DNA from: an uncultured Anaerococcus sp. | GTDB lineage: Bacteria; Bacillota; Clostridia; Tissierellales; Peptoniphilaceae | DNA: 60,920 bases | NCBI RefSeq assembly: GCF_943912825.1 | Contig: NZ_CALTUX010000009.1 | Coordinates: 1-60,920, forward strand | Reading direction: 5' to 3' | Shown: in pieces, positions 16,101-23,920 of the stretch | How positions within the stretch are numbered: the first letter of the stretch is position 1 | How the letters are laid out: every line of letters begins with the position of its first letter | Made by a program: the position numbers and the translations under genes | Notes under the pieces: model-generated | Database searches by the model: none | The model's input: only the letters and a program-made list of their open reading frames with translations | What the model was told of the DNA's origin: nothing

Positions 16101-16843
16101 GATTTTGCTTCACCATAAGGATTGTCATAATATATTGTTGGGTCCTTAGATTTTAGCCAAATTTCTGTGCCTTTACTTATATCTATATACCTATCTTCAC
16201 CTATATCCTTGTTCCAATCCTTATCCTTTACTAAAAATCCTAGGGAGTTCTTGTCGGTTTTTATGTCAATTTCTGCATATTTGCCGTTTTCATCTTCCCC
16301 TGTAAATGGGTAATCCTTGCCTTCGCCATCTTTTGGCCATAGCCATAGACTCCAGCCACCATCTTTTTTATCGAAATGGACTGTCACGCTTACTGTTCTT
16401 TCAGCTTGTTTTTTATCGTCTTTTTCTTCTTTTGGCTTTTCTTCTTTTTCATCTTCCACTTGGTGTTTGACGAAAACTTCACCATAAGAATCTGTGATAG
16501 GAAGAACCCTCTTTCCATCTTTATCGTCTGATGGTTCCCTTTTTGACCAATCGGATTTTCTTACGATATAATTTACTTCTTTTAGGGCTTTATCAAGGGT
16601 AATTTCAGAATAAGAGCCTTTATCATCCTTCTTATCAAAGGCATGGGCTGCTCCATCTACTCCATCAGCCCAAAGCCATACATCCCAACCACTAGGGTCT
16701 TCTCTATCGTAATAGATTTTGACAGTAGTGGAAGCCTGGCTTTCGCTTGCTTGGGTATAAGTGTTTGAATAAGGTCCCAAGCCTAGTAATAATACCAAAC
16801 TAATTATAAAAGTTTTCATAAACTTCCTAAGTTTATTTGTCAT
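13172..16843 (-). CDS. Secreted type I pullulanase
   Basis: Hydrolyses alpha-1,6 branches of pullulan, glycogen and starch outside the cell; 1223 aa. Order: signal peptide (1-32); two CBM41 starch-binding modules (about 40-110 and 148-230; WDVWLWADG and WSLWLWPKDG); N-terminal modules including a CBM48-type region; and a GH13 catalytic domain with the type I signature YNWGYDP (about 653-659), nucleophile in FRFDLMGI, acid/base in LGEGWNMG and EAHDNKT. A Pro/Lys/Glu-rich spacer follows (about 1076-1128), then a 95-aa charged helical domain that I do not recognise. There is no LPXTG tail. A strong AAGGAGGAA site precedes the ATG. A cre-like box follows the promoter. Confidence 0.93.
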   Translation of the reverse strand: MTNKLRKFMKTFIISLVLLLGLGPYSNTYTQASESQASTTVKIYYDREDPSGWDVWLWADGVDGAAHAFDKKDDKGSYSEITLDKALKEVNYIVRKSDWSKREPSDDKDGKRVLPITDSYGEVFVKHQVEDEKEEKPKEEKDDKKQAERTVSVTVHFDKKDGGWSLWLWPKDGEGKDYPFTGEDENGKYAEIDIKTDKNSLGFLVKDKDWNKDIGEDRYIDISKGTEIWLKSKDPTIYYDNPYGEAKSYDKLEANVSYRRYDMSTDDVWAIKYWNNKDEANPKIQKLTKAGKYYTGKIASQGEEINKLLFTLVKLDSAGKVIYQDGDVKEIKRFDDTGKADVYVMQDAQRVFYDKTLVDEDVRVEKASVDSFREINVSLNKAVNIKEMLDHGYDFITNSDLSKDDIEAIGSKDSNNVSNKINIKFKKDLKLDKDYEFNFYLDSAKNIKLNAKAVLANIVADKEFDEAYAYDGELGAIYSKNQTTFKVWAPTASGVDLVIFGDDGEAKIKMDKEDRGVYSYTLAGDQDKTVYMYDVHFKDGSVNRVVDPYAKSTTINGEKAVVVNPQVSMVERPANKYVKNPIIYELHVRDLSNQEYSGIKHRGQFLGLSETGTKTPNGFKTGLDYIADLGVSHIQLLPIYDYSKNSVNEKNPMDKYNWGYDPVNYDTPEGAYSTDPSNPYARIEELQEAIDAVHKKNMGVIMDVVYNHVFSLGEHSFNKIVPGYYFRFDENGNPHNGTGVGNETASERKMMSKFIVDSVKYWAKTYKLDGFRFDLMGILDYHTMNTLVKELKEINPDIVILGEGWNMGNLPEDQRATQVNSDKMPHVGTFNDDLRDGVKGSAFNGNATGFVNGEKGVEEKLFSSIKTVKQIGGKNYDNPQQLIQYTEAHDNKTVFDKIKELHPNEDDATTLKRQRLATVIPLLSQGRPFIHAGQEFARTKGGNENSYNAPAEVNELDWKRAEEYKDNIEYIKEVIAIRKNEPLFHSESFDQVDARVKKIVASDGLIAYSLSQGAKNLYIGHNREDSAKEFNLPNGKYKVLIKADKANHKGLATIEIKDGKIAVDPMSTLMLENLSNDEKPSEETPQQPGEDKPEEETPQKPGKKDPEKEKPGKKEPEKEKPSKSKKDRDDDYYWVYYNLRANNFKGLGKTCDQNPRLKRNYDALKKAYNKNLITSKAARYLLDKYPETVKPVRHELEKLLERSEILRKEAYELLKKLENCYDY

Positions 16844-16856
16844 AATTCCTCCTTTT

Positions 16857-16870
16857 TGAAAACGTTTATA
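16857..16870. promoter_or_regulatory. cre-like operator upstream of pullulanase
   Basis: TGAAAACGTTTATA matches 13 of 14 positions of the CcpA site TGWAANCGNTNWCA (one mismatch near the end). It lies just downstream of the -10 (16876-16881), over the expected transcription start. A CcpA or MalR/LacI-family repressor could bind. Confidence 0.55.
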
Positions 16871-16875
16871 AAGTT

Positions 16876-16903
16876 ATTATAAGACATAATTTTTGATTGT
16901 CAA
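16876..16903 (-). promoter_or_regulatory. Sigma-A promoter of the pullulanase gene
   Basis: On the minus strand TTGACA (16903-16898), a 16-nt spacer, then TATAAT (16881-16876). Confidence 0.75.
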
Positions 16904-16990
16904 AAAACAATTTAATATAATTTGATAAAGTCTATTGAAACTTGTATATCAAGCCTTTCTTGGATTTTAAAGTTGGAAAATATTTTTTCC

Positions 16991-17020
16991 CAGAGAAAAA
17001 ACCGCTATTTCTAGCGGTTA
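16991..17020 (-). terminator. Terminator of the six-gene operon ending in uridine phosphorylase
   Basis: Stem AACCGCTA / TAGCGGTT with a GAAA-type loop, followed on the minus strand by TTTTTTCTC. It is just past the stop at 17024. Confidence 0.8.
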
Positions 17021-17023
17021 TCC

Positions 17024-17791
17024 CTACTTATCTTCTTTTATTAATTTTCTAAGTGCTTCAATTCCAAGCCTTATGGCTAGGTCTGTGTCGTGGAATACTG
17101 GATTATCCAGTCCCTTTTTTTCTCTTTCTTGGTTGGCTACTACCAAAAAGCATGACCCTACCCTTACTTTTAGGAAGCTTCCTACTGTAAAGAGGGCTGC
17201 TGATTCCATTTCGCTGGCAAGGGTTCCAAGTCTTTTCCAGGCTTCCCATTTGTTTGTGAGCTCGTAGGAGACTGGCATTAGGTCTGCTTCATGTTGGCCA
17301 TAGAAGGAATCCTTACATTGAACTACTCCCACATGGCTTTTTAGACCCATTTTATTGGCACTTTCCTTAAGAGCTGATGTTATTTCAAAATCTGCCACTG
17401 CAGGAAATTCAATTGGGGCATATTCCTTGCTGGTACCTTCTGCCCTGATTGCTGCCTGTCCTATGACTAGGTCCCCACTTTTTACATCTAAATCTATTCC
17501 CCCACAGGTACCCACTCTTATAAAGGTATGAGCACCAATTTTGCTTAGCTCTTCTAGGGCTATGGCTGCTGATGGACCGCCTATGCCTGTGGATGTGACT
17601 GAGACCTTGACTCCATCTAGGTAGCCGGTGTAGGTTATATATTCACGATTGTCGCCTACTTTGACTGGATTATCGAAGTATTGGGCAATTTTTTCGCTTC
17701 TCTTAGGATCACCTGGCAGGATTACATAGCTTCCTACATCTCCTTCTTTTAGTCCTATGTGATATTGTCTGCCATCTTCTGTATATTTCAT
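17024..17791 (-). CDS. udp: Uridine phosphorylase
   Basis: Splits uridine with phosphate into uracil and ribose 1-phosphate for pyrimidine salvage; cytoplasmic, 255 aa (usual length). NP-I family motifs: VILPGDPKRSEKIA (phosphate binding), STGIGGPSAAIALEEL, IRVGTCGGID, APIEFPAVADFEIT (typical of uridine rather than purine phosphorylases), and SEMESAALFTVGS with the ribose-binding Glu-Met-Glu. It overlaps the HAD gene by 4 nt and is the last gene of an operon that also encodes dCMP deaminase. Confidence 0.88.
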   Translation of the reverse strand: MKYTEDGRQYHIGLKEGDVGSYVILPGDPKRSEKIAQYFDNPVKVGDNREYITYTGYLDGVKVSVTSTGIGGPSAAIALEELSKIGAHTFIRVGTCGGIDLDVKSGDLVIGQAAIRAEGTSKEYAPIEFPAVADFEITSALKESANKMGLKSHVGVVQCKDSFYGQHEADLMPVSYELTNKWEAWKRLGTLASEMESAALFTVGSFLKVRVGSCFLVVANQEREKKGLDNPVFHDTDLAIRLGIEALRKLIKEDK

Positions 17792-18465
17792 ATGACCTCC
17801 TTGATTAAATCTGCAATCGATTCTACCCTATACTTGCAAACCTCATTTACAAAGTGATTTGTCACATAAGTTAGGGTGTATGACCTTTTGGTCGCTTTTA
17901 AAAATACTATGTCATTGTAATCATCGCCTATGGCATAGATTTCATCTTGGTATTTATAAAAGTCCTTTATTATATCTATACCCTCTTGCTTGTCAATTCC
18001 TTTATTTACTACATCTACTACCCCTATTGAATAGTGAAAATCAAATAGCTTTGAAAGATAATTTTCTACTTGGTCTTCTGTATAAATTGCTAGGGCCATG
18101 ATGTCCTTATCTACATCGTCTAAATTATAAAGCTTCCTATCTTCGGTAAAGATTGTAACTTCATAATCTTTGGCATATTGATTTATAAATTTTTGGGCAG
18201 ATGGCTTTTTTATAACAGATTTAAAAATCTCCTTGTAAGATCCATCTTCTTTTACTAGGATATGGCCACCATTGTTGGCTATTATAAAGTCTGGGGCAAT
18301 TTTTCCTTCTATGAGAGGGGCAAGATTGTGGTAGGACCTGCCTGTTACAAGACCAAAAAGATTTCCAGCATTTTGGAAATCTCTTATGGCTTCTATATCA
18401 TTTTTATTTATGGACTCGTCAATTAAGACTGTCCCGTCAAAGTCAGATGCTATTAGCTTCATCAT
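17788..18465 (-). CDS. HAD family hydrolase, Cof type
   Basis: A 225-aa cytoplasmic phosphatase-like protein. The four HAD motifs are visible: IASDFDGTV (nucleophile and acid Asp), TGRSY, a Lys region near the cap, and IGDDYNDIVFLK. The type IIB (Cof) cap lies between. Such enzymes dephosphorylate sugar or nucleotide phosphates. Its place between dCMP deaminase and uridine phosphorylase hints at a nucleotide or sugar phosphate substrate. The start overlaps the dCMP deaminase C-terminus by 23 nt; two adjacent ATGs make the exact start uncertain by one codon. Confidence 0.85.
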   Translation of the reverse strand: MMKLIASDFDGTVLIDESINKNDIEAIRDFQNAGNLFGLVTGRSYHNLAPLIEGKIAPDFIIANNGGHILVKEDGSYKEIFKSVIKKPSAQKFINQYAKDYEVTIFTEDRKLYNLDDVDKDIMALAIYTEDQVENYLSKLFDFHYSIGVVDVVNKGIDKQEGIDIIKDFYKYQDEIYAIGDDYNDIVFLKATKRSYTLTYVTNHFVNEVCKYRVESIADLIKEVI

Positions 18466-18895
18466 CTTCTATCTTTATATATTCTATATTGTTTTTTTCT
18501 AAAAGCTCAATTGCATAGTCATCCACGCGATAGGCATTTCTGTAATATATTTTTTTAATGCCTGCTTGGATTAGGGATTTGGTGCAATTTAGGCAAGGAA
18601 AATGGGTCACATAGCAGATACAATTATTTACAGCTATACCTTCCTTGGCACAATACAAAAGGGCGTTCATCTCAGCGTGTATTGTGGCTATACAGTGGCC
18701 ATCTCTCATGGTGTGGCCTATTTCATCGCAGTGGCTATTGCCCTTAATAGATCCATTATAGCCTGTTGATACTATCCTATTTTCACCATTTACTATAACA
18801 CAACCCACATAGGCCCTATCACAAGTTCCTCGCATAGCTACTGTTTCTGCCAACCTCATAAAATATTCATTCCATGTTAATCTATCTTTTGCCAT
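18443..18895 (-). CDS. dCMP deaminase (ComEB-like)
   Basis: Zinc enzyme converting dCMP to dUMP, which feeds dTMP synthesis; 150 aa. Zinc and catalytic motifs: TIHAEMNALLYCA (His and catalytic Glu) and THFPCLNCTKSLIQAGIKKIYY (PCxxC). A second metal-binding set, RGTCDRAYVGCVIV and HCDEIGH, is as in T4 and Bacillus dCMP deaminases. It starts 9 nt after the ABC permease stop, so it probably belongs to the transcript that begins at the GntR gene at 21361. Confidence 0.92.
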   Translation of the reverse strand: MAKDRLTWNEYFMRLAETVAMRGTCDRAYVGCVIVNGENRIVSTGYNGSIKGNSHCDEIGHTMRDGHCIATIHAEMNALLYCAKEGIAVNNCICYVTHFPCLNCTKSLIQAGIKKIYYRNAYRVDDYAIELLEKNNIEYIKIEDDEANSI

Positions 18896-18904
18896 TATTC
18901 ACTC

Positions 18905-20137
18905 CTAAAATTTAAGTCTTATCTTAAATAGGATATCAAATAACTTGTAAGATATCAAGAGGGATAGGCCGTAGGCTATGATATTTATAAAAATATTTGT
19001 TACATCAGTGCTTAATATGCCTGTTGTTATCATAAAAATTAATGATGTGAGGCTTAGGATGCCAGACCACTTGCAAATATTTGAAATCACCTTATTCTTA
19101 ACCATGTAGCCTGATCTTTCTGCAGATGACTTGCCTATTAGAAAATAGGAGGCTACCCCTATTATTAAGGCTACAACTAAACCTGCCCACACGGATGATG
19201 TCTTTTCAAAGTTAACATTAATTAAGGATAGAAAGACTTGACCGGCTGGGCTTAGAGTCTTTTTAAAGGCATAAAAGCTATCATTTGCCCTACTTGCAAG
19301 GCCTTCACCAAATACTGCCATAAAGGAGAGTACTATAAACTTAAACCATTCTATAAAGCCTATGGCAATTACTGAAAGTCCCATATGTCCTAAGAAGTTG
19401 CCTGCAAGGAGTCCTAGGGAAACGCCAACTATACTAGCAGATATAAGAGATAGGATTGATTTTAAAATGAAAGTCCCAAATCCTTCAAAGCTAGCAATTT
19501 CAGAAAAGACTGAGCTTTTTACAAGTCCGCAAACTATGACAGAATTTATGATAAATAGGCCAAGACCAAAGACTAGGCAAATGCCTATCTTCATGACAAA
19601 TTCCTTTTTCTTTGACCAAGGAAGCATCCTTGTAAAGTCGTAATAGTTTAGGGATTCTTCTATTGATGTCAGTGCCATGGCTAGGATGAAAATAAAAGCT
19701 ATAGTAAAGCTCATAGTAATTGTTAGATTATCTACGGCCTGGAATTTATTATCCTTATATGCTTCTACGATATTTACAAAATCGTCGTAGGCATAATACT
19801 TATCAAGTATTCCATTTTTATCCATCTTTTCATATTCATCTTCACTTAACTTCCTATCCATGTCTCTAGAAAGCTTGTATTTTTTGGCAAATTCTTCAGC
19901 AAGTTTTTTGCTATCTTCCAGATATTTTTCATCGAATTTCTGATCATCAAGGTGGACACTTTCCTTATTCATGTACCTTTCAATCTCTATGATGCTAGAA
20001 TAAAGTCTTCTCTTATTCCAATCTATATTTTGTTTTACTCCAAGGACATTTGAAAGAGTTAGGAAAAATCCTAAAAGGATAAGCCAAATAGCATATCTTT
20101 TCCAGGATATTTTTAATAGTTTCTTAAAATCTCTCAT
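18905..20137 (-). CDS. ABC-2 type permease of GntR-linked exporter 2
   Basis: A 410-aa membrane protein. One N-terminal helix (YAIWLILLGFFLTLSNVLG) is followed by a large extracellular loop of about 110 aa and then at least six helices. It overlaps the ATPase gene by 4 nt. The long extracellular loop distinguishes it from the 216-aa permease of module 1 and could bind cargo. The substrate is unknown. Confidence 0.8.
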   Translation of the reverse strand: MRDFKKLLKISWKRYAIWLILLGFFLTLSNVLGVKQNIDWNKRRLYSSIIEIERYMNKESVHLDDQKFDEKYLEDSKKLAEEFAKKYKLSRDMDRKLSEDEYEKMDKNGILDKYYAYDDFVNIVEAYKDNKFQAVDNLTITMSFTIAFIFILAMALTSIEESLNYYDFTRMLPWSKKKEFVMKIGICLVFGLGLFIINSVIVCGLVKSSVFSEIASFEGFGTFILKSILSLISASIVGVSLGLLAGNFLGHMGLSVIAIGFIEWFKFIVLSFMAVFGEGLASRANDSFYAFKKTLSPAGQVFLSLINVNFEKTSSVWAGLVVALIIGVASYFLIGKSSAERSGYMVKNKVISNICKWSGILSLTSLIFMITTGILSTDVTNIFINIIAYGLSLLISYKLFDILFKIRLKF

Positions 20138-20997
20138 ATTTTTCCTCCTGCTTCCATGTAGAAGTAGTCTTCTATATTTAGACCTAGGATATCGTATTGG
20201 ACAATCTGATCATCTGATAGGTATTCGCTTAAGAGCTTATCATCAGCCTTGATCAAAATTACCTTGACCCTGCCAAGGGATGATATTATCACAGAACTAT
20301 CTGCCAGGGTCTGTGGGAGTTTGTCCTTGACTACTACTTGGACCTTTCTGATGTTTTTAGTGTCTTGGCTTGTGTTTTTAAGCTTGCCATCCTTTGATAG
20401 GTAGAGGATTTCTTCACAAATTCCTGCCAGATAATCTAGCTCGTGGCTTGAAGCAAGAACTGTCCTACCAGCTTCCTTAGCATCTAATAAATAAGATAGG
20501 ATTAGCTTTTTATTTAGGACATCCATCCCATCAAGGACTTCATCGACAAGGATTATATCAGCCCCACTTGCCAAAATTGTAATTAGGCCTAGGAGATTTT
20601 TCTGACCTTTGGAGAAGTTTCTAATCGTTTGATTAGGATCTATTTCGTTTTTGTTAAGTTGGCAAAAGAAATAGTCGCTATCAAATTTTTCATAAATTAT
20701 CTTATAAAAATCTGGCACATCCTTTGCCTTATAAAAAGAAAAGTAGTCAAACCTATCTGGCAAAAATCCTATGTGAGAAATTAGCTTTGGGTCATCTGTA
20801 AGTTCTTTCCCATCCAGGCTAAATTTCCCAGAATCTGCCCTATAAATACCGCAGAGGATTTTAAGGAGGGTTGTCTTGCCTGACCCATTTCTGCCTACTA
20901 TGCCTGTAATCGTGCCTGGCTTTAGGTCAAAGCTTACATCTTCCAGGACCTTGTTTTTGCCAAAGGCCTTTGTGATATTAGAAACCTTAAAAATCAT
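20134..20997 (-). CDS. ABC transporter ATP-binding protein of GntR-linked exporter 2
   Basis: A 287-aa ATPase with Walker A GRNGSGKTTLLK, a degenerate signature FSKGQKNLLG, Walker B ADIILVDEVLDGMD and switch SSHEL. The signature and Walker B differ from LSGGQ and DEPT, as is common in GntR-linked drug or peptide exporters. It overlaps the GntR gene by 11 nt and the permease gene by 4 nt, so the three are coupled. Confidence 0.88.
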   Translation of the reverse strand: MIFKVSNITKAFGKNKVLEDVSFDLKPGTITGIVGRNGSGKTTLLKILCGIYRADSGKFSLDGKELTDDPKLISHIGFLPDRFDYFSFYKAKDVPDFYKIIYEKFDSDYFFCQLNKNEIDPNQTIRNFSKGQKNLLGLITILASGADIILVDEVLDGMDVLNKKLILSYLLDAKEAGRTVLASSHELDYLAGICEEILYLSKDGKLKNTSQDTKNIRKVQVVVKDKLPQTLADSSVIISSLGRVKVILIKADDKLLSEYLSDDQIVQYDILGLNIEDYFYMEAGGKI

Positions 20998-21361
20998 CTA
21001 TCTCACCTCTTACTTTCTCATAAAGGGATATAATCTCTTCCTTAGTTACCTGCAAAAAAATAGCCTGGGACATATCTTCTTCTAATTTCCTTAAAAAGTC
21101 TTCCTTTTCTAGATTAATCTTTTTGTCATCTAGCTTGATAATTGTGCCTACTCCTGGCTTACTTTCAATGATTCCCTGACTTGCCAGCTCCTTAAACGCC
21201 TTGGATACGGTGGTTTGGTTGATCAAAAGTTCTTTTGATAAGTCTCTTACTGACGGAAACTTATCGCCATTCCTAAAGATACCACTTGCTATAGCTATCT
21301 TTGTCTGATCAACTATTTGCATATAAAGAGGACTGTCAGAGCTAGTATCTAGCTTAAACAT
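20987..21361 (-). CDS. GntR family regulator, YtrA subfamily (exporter 2)
   Basis: A 124-aa winged-helix regulator (SPLYMQIVDQTKIAIASGIFRNGDKFPSVRDLSKELLINQTTVSKAFKELASQGII...GVGTII) with only a short C-terminal helix. It has the same design as the module 1 regulator but is clearly divergent. It is first in its operon. An inverted repeat just downstream of its -10 is a probable self-operator. Confidence 0.9.
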   Translation of the reverse strand: MFKLDTSSDSPLYMQIVDQTKIAIASGIFRNGDKFPSVRDLSKELLINQTTVSKAFKELASQGIIESKPGVGTIIKLDDKKINLEKEDFLRKLEEDMSQAIFLQVTKEEIISLYEKVRGEIDDF

Positions 21362-21381
21362 CTTAACTCCTTATTGTTTGG

Positions 21382-21403
21382 TTATATGCCATACATCATA
21401 TAA
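21382..21403. promoter_or_regulatory. Inverted-repeat operator of GntR module 2
   Basis: TTATATG-N8-CATATAA, perfect 7-bp arms, located between the -10 (21406-21411) and the start codon at 21361, over the expected transcription start. Confidence 0.65.
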
Positions 21404-21405
21404 TA

Positions 21406-21434
21406 ATTATATAGACTTTCTTAATAATTGTCAA
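21406..21434 (-). promoter_or_regulatory. Sigma-A promoter of the GntR/ABC module 2 operon
   Basis: On the minus strand TTGACA (21434-21429), a 17-nt spacer, then TATAAT (21411-21406). The -35 abuts the T-run of the cls terminator. Confidence 0.82.
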
Positions 21435-21435
21435 G

Positions 21436-21462
21436 AAAAAAAGCCCTAAGACTGGGCTTAGG
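21436..21462 (-). terminator. Terminator of cardiolipin synthase gene
   Basis: On the minus strand AAGCCC-agtctta-GGGCTT followed by TTTTTT, directly past the cls stop at 21465. Confidence 0.8.
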
Positions 21463-21464
21463 AC

Positions 21465-23063
21465 TCACATCAAAGGAGCAAATGGCTTTAGGAGTGCACC
21501 TGCTAGCTTTGTTCTTAATTTCATATTTTTTACTTCTTCTTCTGTGACAAGTTGACTAACTTGGAAAAACTCATCAAAGTCTTCTTTTATAGTCTCAAGG
21601 GACTTGGATTTATAAATTAAGACTCCGCATTCAAAGTTTTGGTAAAGGGCCCTATAGTCAAGGTTTATTGTACCAACCATACCAATCTTGCCATCAGCAA
21701 GCCAAGTTTTTGAATGAACAAAGCCTGGAGTATATTCATAAATCTTAACTCCATACTTAATAAGTTCCGCAAAATGAGTCTTGGCAAGGTTAAAGGCAAC
21801 TTTTTTATCCGGTATGTGAGGTATACAAATTCTCACATCTAACCCCTTTTTGGCCGCAACTTGAAGGGCTGATATAATCTCATTATCTACTATAAAGTAT
21901 GGAGTCATAGCATAGACATAGTCTCTAGCATTATTTACCATATCAAGGAAAATATTTTGGCAAAGCCTCTCATCATCTGTAGGATTGTCAGAAAAGGCCA
22001 CATAATAGCCATCGTGGTCTTCTATAGGTTTGGCTACTAAATATTTATTATAATCTTCGACCACAGTTTCATGTTTTGCTGCATTCCACATGGTCAAAAA
22101 TAAATTTGTAAGGGCATCTACTCCCAGACCTTCTAGCCTAAGACCGCAATCCTTCCAATGGCCGAACCTTTCATACCTATTTATATATTCATCGGCAAGG
22201 TTGATTCCTCCAGTGTAGGCCCACTTGCCATCAATAACCATGACCTTCCTGTGGTCCCTGTTATTTAGGTAGGTTGAGATAATTGGATACATCTTGGAAA
22301 AAACCCTGAATTTGATACCAAAGTCTTCCATCTCCCTTTCAAAGTCGCTGTGAAGCCTAGTAATGAGATTTGACCCATCTATTAGAAGCCTTACCTCGAC
22401 TCCTTGGTTGACCTTTTTGACCAGTTCTTCAAGGATACTCCCCCACATATAGCCATAATCTAGGATGAAAAACTCCATAAAGATAAAGCTTTCAGCCTTT
22501 CTAATATCCTTGATCATAGCCTTAAACATGTCATCACCAAGTTTATAATACTCTGACCTTGTCTGATTGTATACAGGAAATCCCCCAGTGTTTTTAAGGT
22601 AGGAAGTTAGGTTTATAAACCTCTTATCTTCAGTATTTTCAACAGCTTCCTTAGTCATTGCCTGGTGGTGATTTTTGCTTGCATCTGCCTCAATTTCTAA
22701 TACCCTCCTATGTATCCTCCTGTAGCCTATTCTAAAGTGAGCCATTAAAAATGCAACTAAGGCAAAGGGAGGTGCCACAAAGATAAATAGTGACCATGAT
22801 AGTTTCATGTAAGGATTCATTTCATCCAAATTCAGGATTACTAGCATCATTACAAAAGAAATAACAGAAGAACCTCCCAATAACCAGTATTCATCAATAG
22901 CAAAGTGCCTATAAAGTCCATAAATTATAAAAATCTGGCTGATTATCAAGAAGGCAAAAAGACCAGTTCTTGAGAATATAAGGCTGCCCATCCCCTTTTT
23001 AGTCTTCTTGACATACTTATTTTCTTTAACTTTTTTAAGCAATAATTTTTTCTTCTCGTTCAT
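21465..23063 (-). CDS. cls: Cardiolipin synthase
   Basis: Membrane enzyme of the phospholipase D superfamily that condenses phosphatidylglycerol to cardiolipin; 532 aa. Residues about 30-110 hold two to three transmembrane helices (SRTGLFAFLIISQIFIIYGLY and others). Two HKD motifs follow: DHRKVMVIDGKWAYTGG (about 253-269) and VHSKTWLADGKIGMVGTIN (about 435-453). Length and layout fit Firmicute Cls. It is monocistronic and divergent from the PdxK-like gene. Confidence 0.93.
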   Translation of the reverse strand: MNEKKKLLLKKVKENKYVKKTKKGMGSLIFSRTGLFAFLIISQIFIIYGLYRHFAIDEYWLLGGSSVISFVMMLVILNLDEMNPYMKLSWSLFIFVAPPFALVAFLMAHFRIGYRRIHRRVLEIEADASKNHHQAMTKEAVENTEDKRFINLTSYLKNTGGFPVYNQTRSEYYKLGDDMFKAMIKDIRKAESFIFMEFFILDYGYMWGSILEELVKKVNQGVEVRLLIDGSNLITRLHSDFEREMEDFGIKFRVFSKMYPIISTYLNNRDHRKVMVIDGKWAYTGGINLADEYINRYERFGHWKDCGLRLEGLGVDALTNLFLTMWNAAKHETVVEDYNKYLVAKPIEDHDGYYVAFSDNPTDDERLCQNIFLDMVNNARDYVYAMTPYFIVDNEIISALQVAAKKGLDVRICIPHIPDKKVAFNLAKTHFAELIKYGVKIYEYTPGFVHSKTWLADGKIGMVGTINLDYRALYQNFECGVLIYKSKSLETIKEDFDEFFQVSQLVTEEEVKNMKLRTKLAGALLKPFAPLM

Positions 23064-23157
23064 ATGGTAATTATACCCAAATCAACTTATTTTTCTCTTA
23101 TATTTGACAATATTGTTAAAGTTCATAAGATATATATAAGGAGAATAAGGAGTTTAA

Positions 23158-23916
23158 ATGAAGAATGTTTTAATTTTAAATGACTTCGTATCCAAGGGCA
23201 AGATTGCTGCACGACTTATGGCATCAGTCTTAGCTTACATGGATGTGGAAGTTTTTTTGTTACCAACAGCAATGATTGCAAATAACTTTTCCCTAGGCGG
23301 AAATGCATTTTTAAATACAAATAGCTACATTAAAGATTGCCTAGATAATTGGACAAGACTTGGCTTTAAATTTGATACAATATTTATAGGCTACATAGAT
23401 GATCTAGACCAAAGAAATCTAATAAGAGATTTTTTAGAAAATCTAGACTATGAAACAACAATCATCCTAGACCCAATAATGGGAGATGATGGTAGGCTCT
23501 ACCCAGGTCTTGATGATGGAAAGATTGAAAATTACAAGTCCCTTATAGACCTAGCTGACATTGTAATTCCAAATGAAACAGAAGCTAAGTTTTTAGACCT
23601 TGATAGGAATTCTTTTAGGGAAAATAATAAAGAGCTAATCGTAACATCAAGTAAGGAAAAAGACTTGGATTGTGTCAAAATCTATGGTAAAAACGAAGCC
23701 ATAATCTATTTTGACAAGCAAGAAATCAAAGTCGGTGGGTCTGGAGATTTGTTCGATGGCCTCTTCATAGGCTATAAATTGAAAAATTATGACACAGAAG
23801 CTGCTATTGATAAGACTTGCCAGGATATAATAAAAATCTTAAGGGCCAATGACAAGGATAATCCTGGTGCAAGCGAGGTAAATATTGAAAAATACCTCAC
23901 ACTTATAAAGGGATAG
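23158..23916 (+). CDS. Pyridoxal/pyridoxamine kinase-like protein (PfkB superfamily)
   Basis: A 252-aa ribokinase-fold kinase most like PdxK/PdxY enzymes that phosphorylate vitamin B6 vitamers. Support: ILNDFVSKGKIAARL at the N-terminus, ILDPIMGDDGRLYPGLDD (the PdxK metal and nucleotide region) and the catalytic GGSGDLFDGLFIGY near 195-209, which retains GSGD. It is somewhat shorter than typical PdxY (about 285 aa). It sits 4 nt upstream of a MATE exporter gene. Substrate assignment is by resemblance only. Confidence 0.78.
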   Translation: MKNVLILNDFVSKGKIAARLMASVLAYMDVEVFLLPTAMIANNFSLGGNAFLNTNSYIKDCLDNWTRLGFKFDTIFIGYIDDLDQRNLIRDFLENLDYETTIILDPIMGDDGRLYPGLDDGKIENYKSLIDLADIVIPNETEAKFLDLDRNSFRENNKELIVTSSKEKDLDCVKIYGKNEAIIYFDKQEIKVGGSGDLFDGLFIGYKLKNYDTEAAIDKTCQDIIKILRANDKDNPGASEVNIEKYLTLIKG

Positions 23917-23920
23917 GAAA

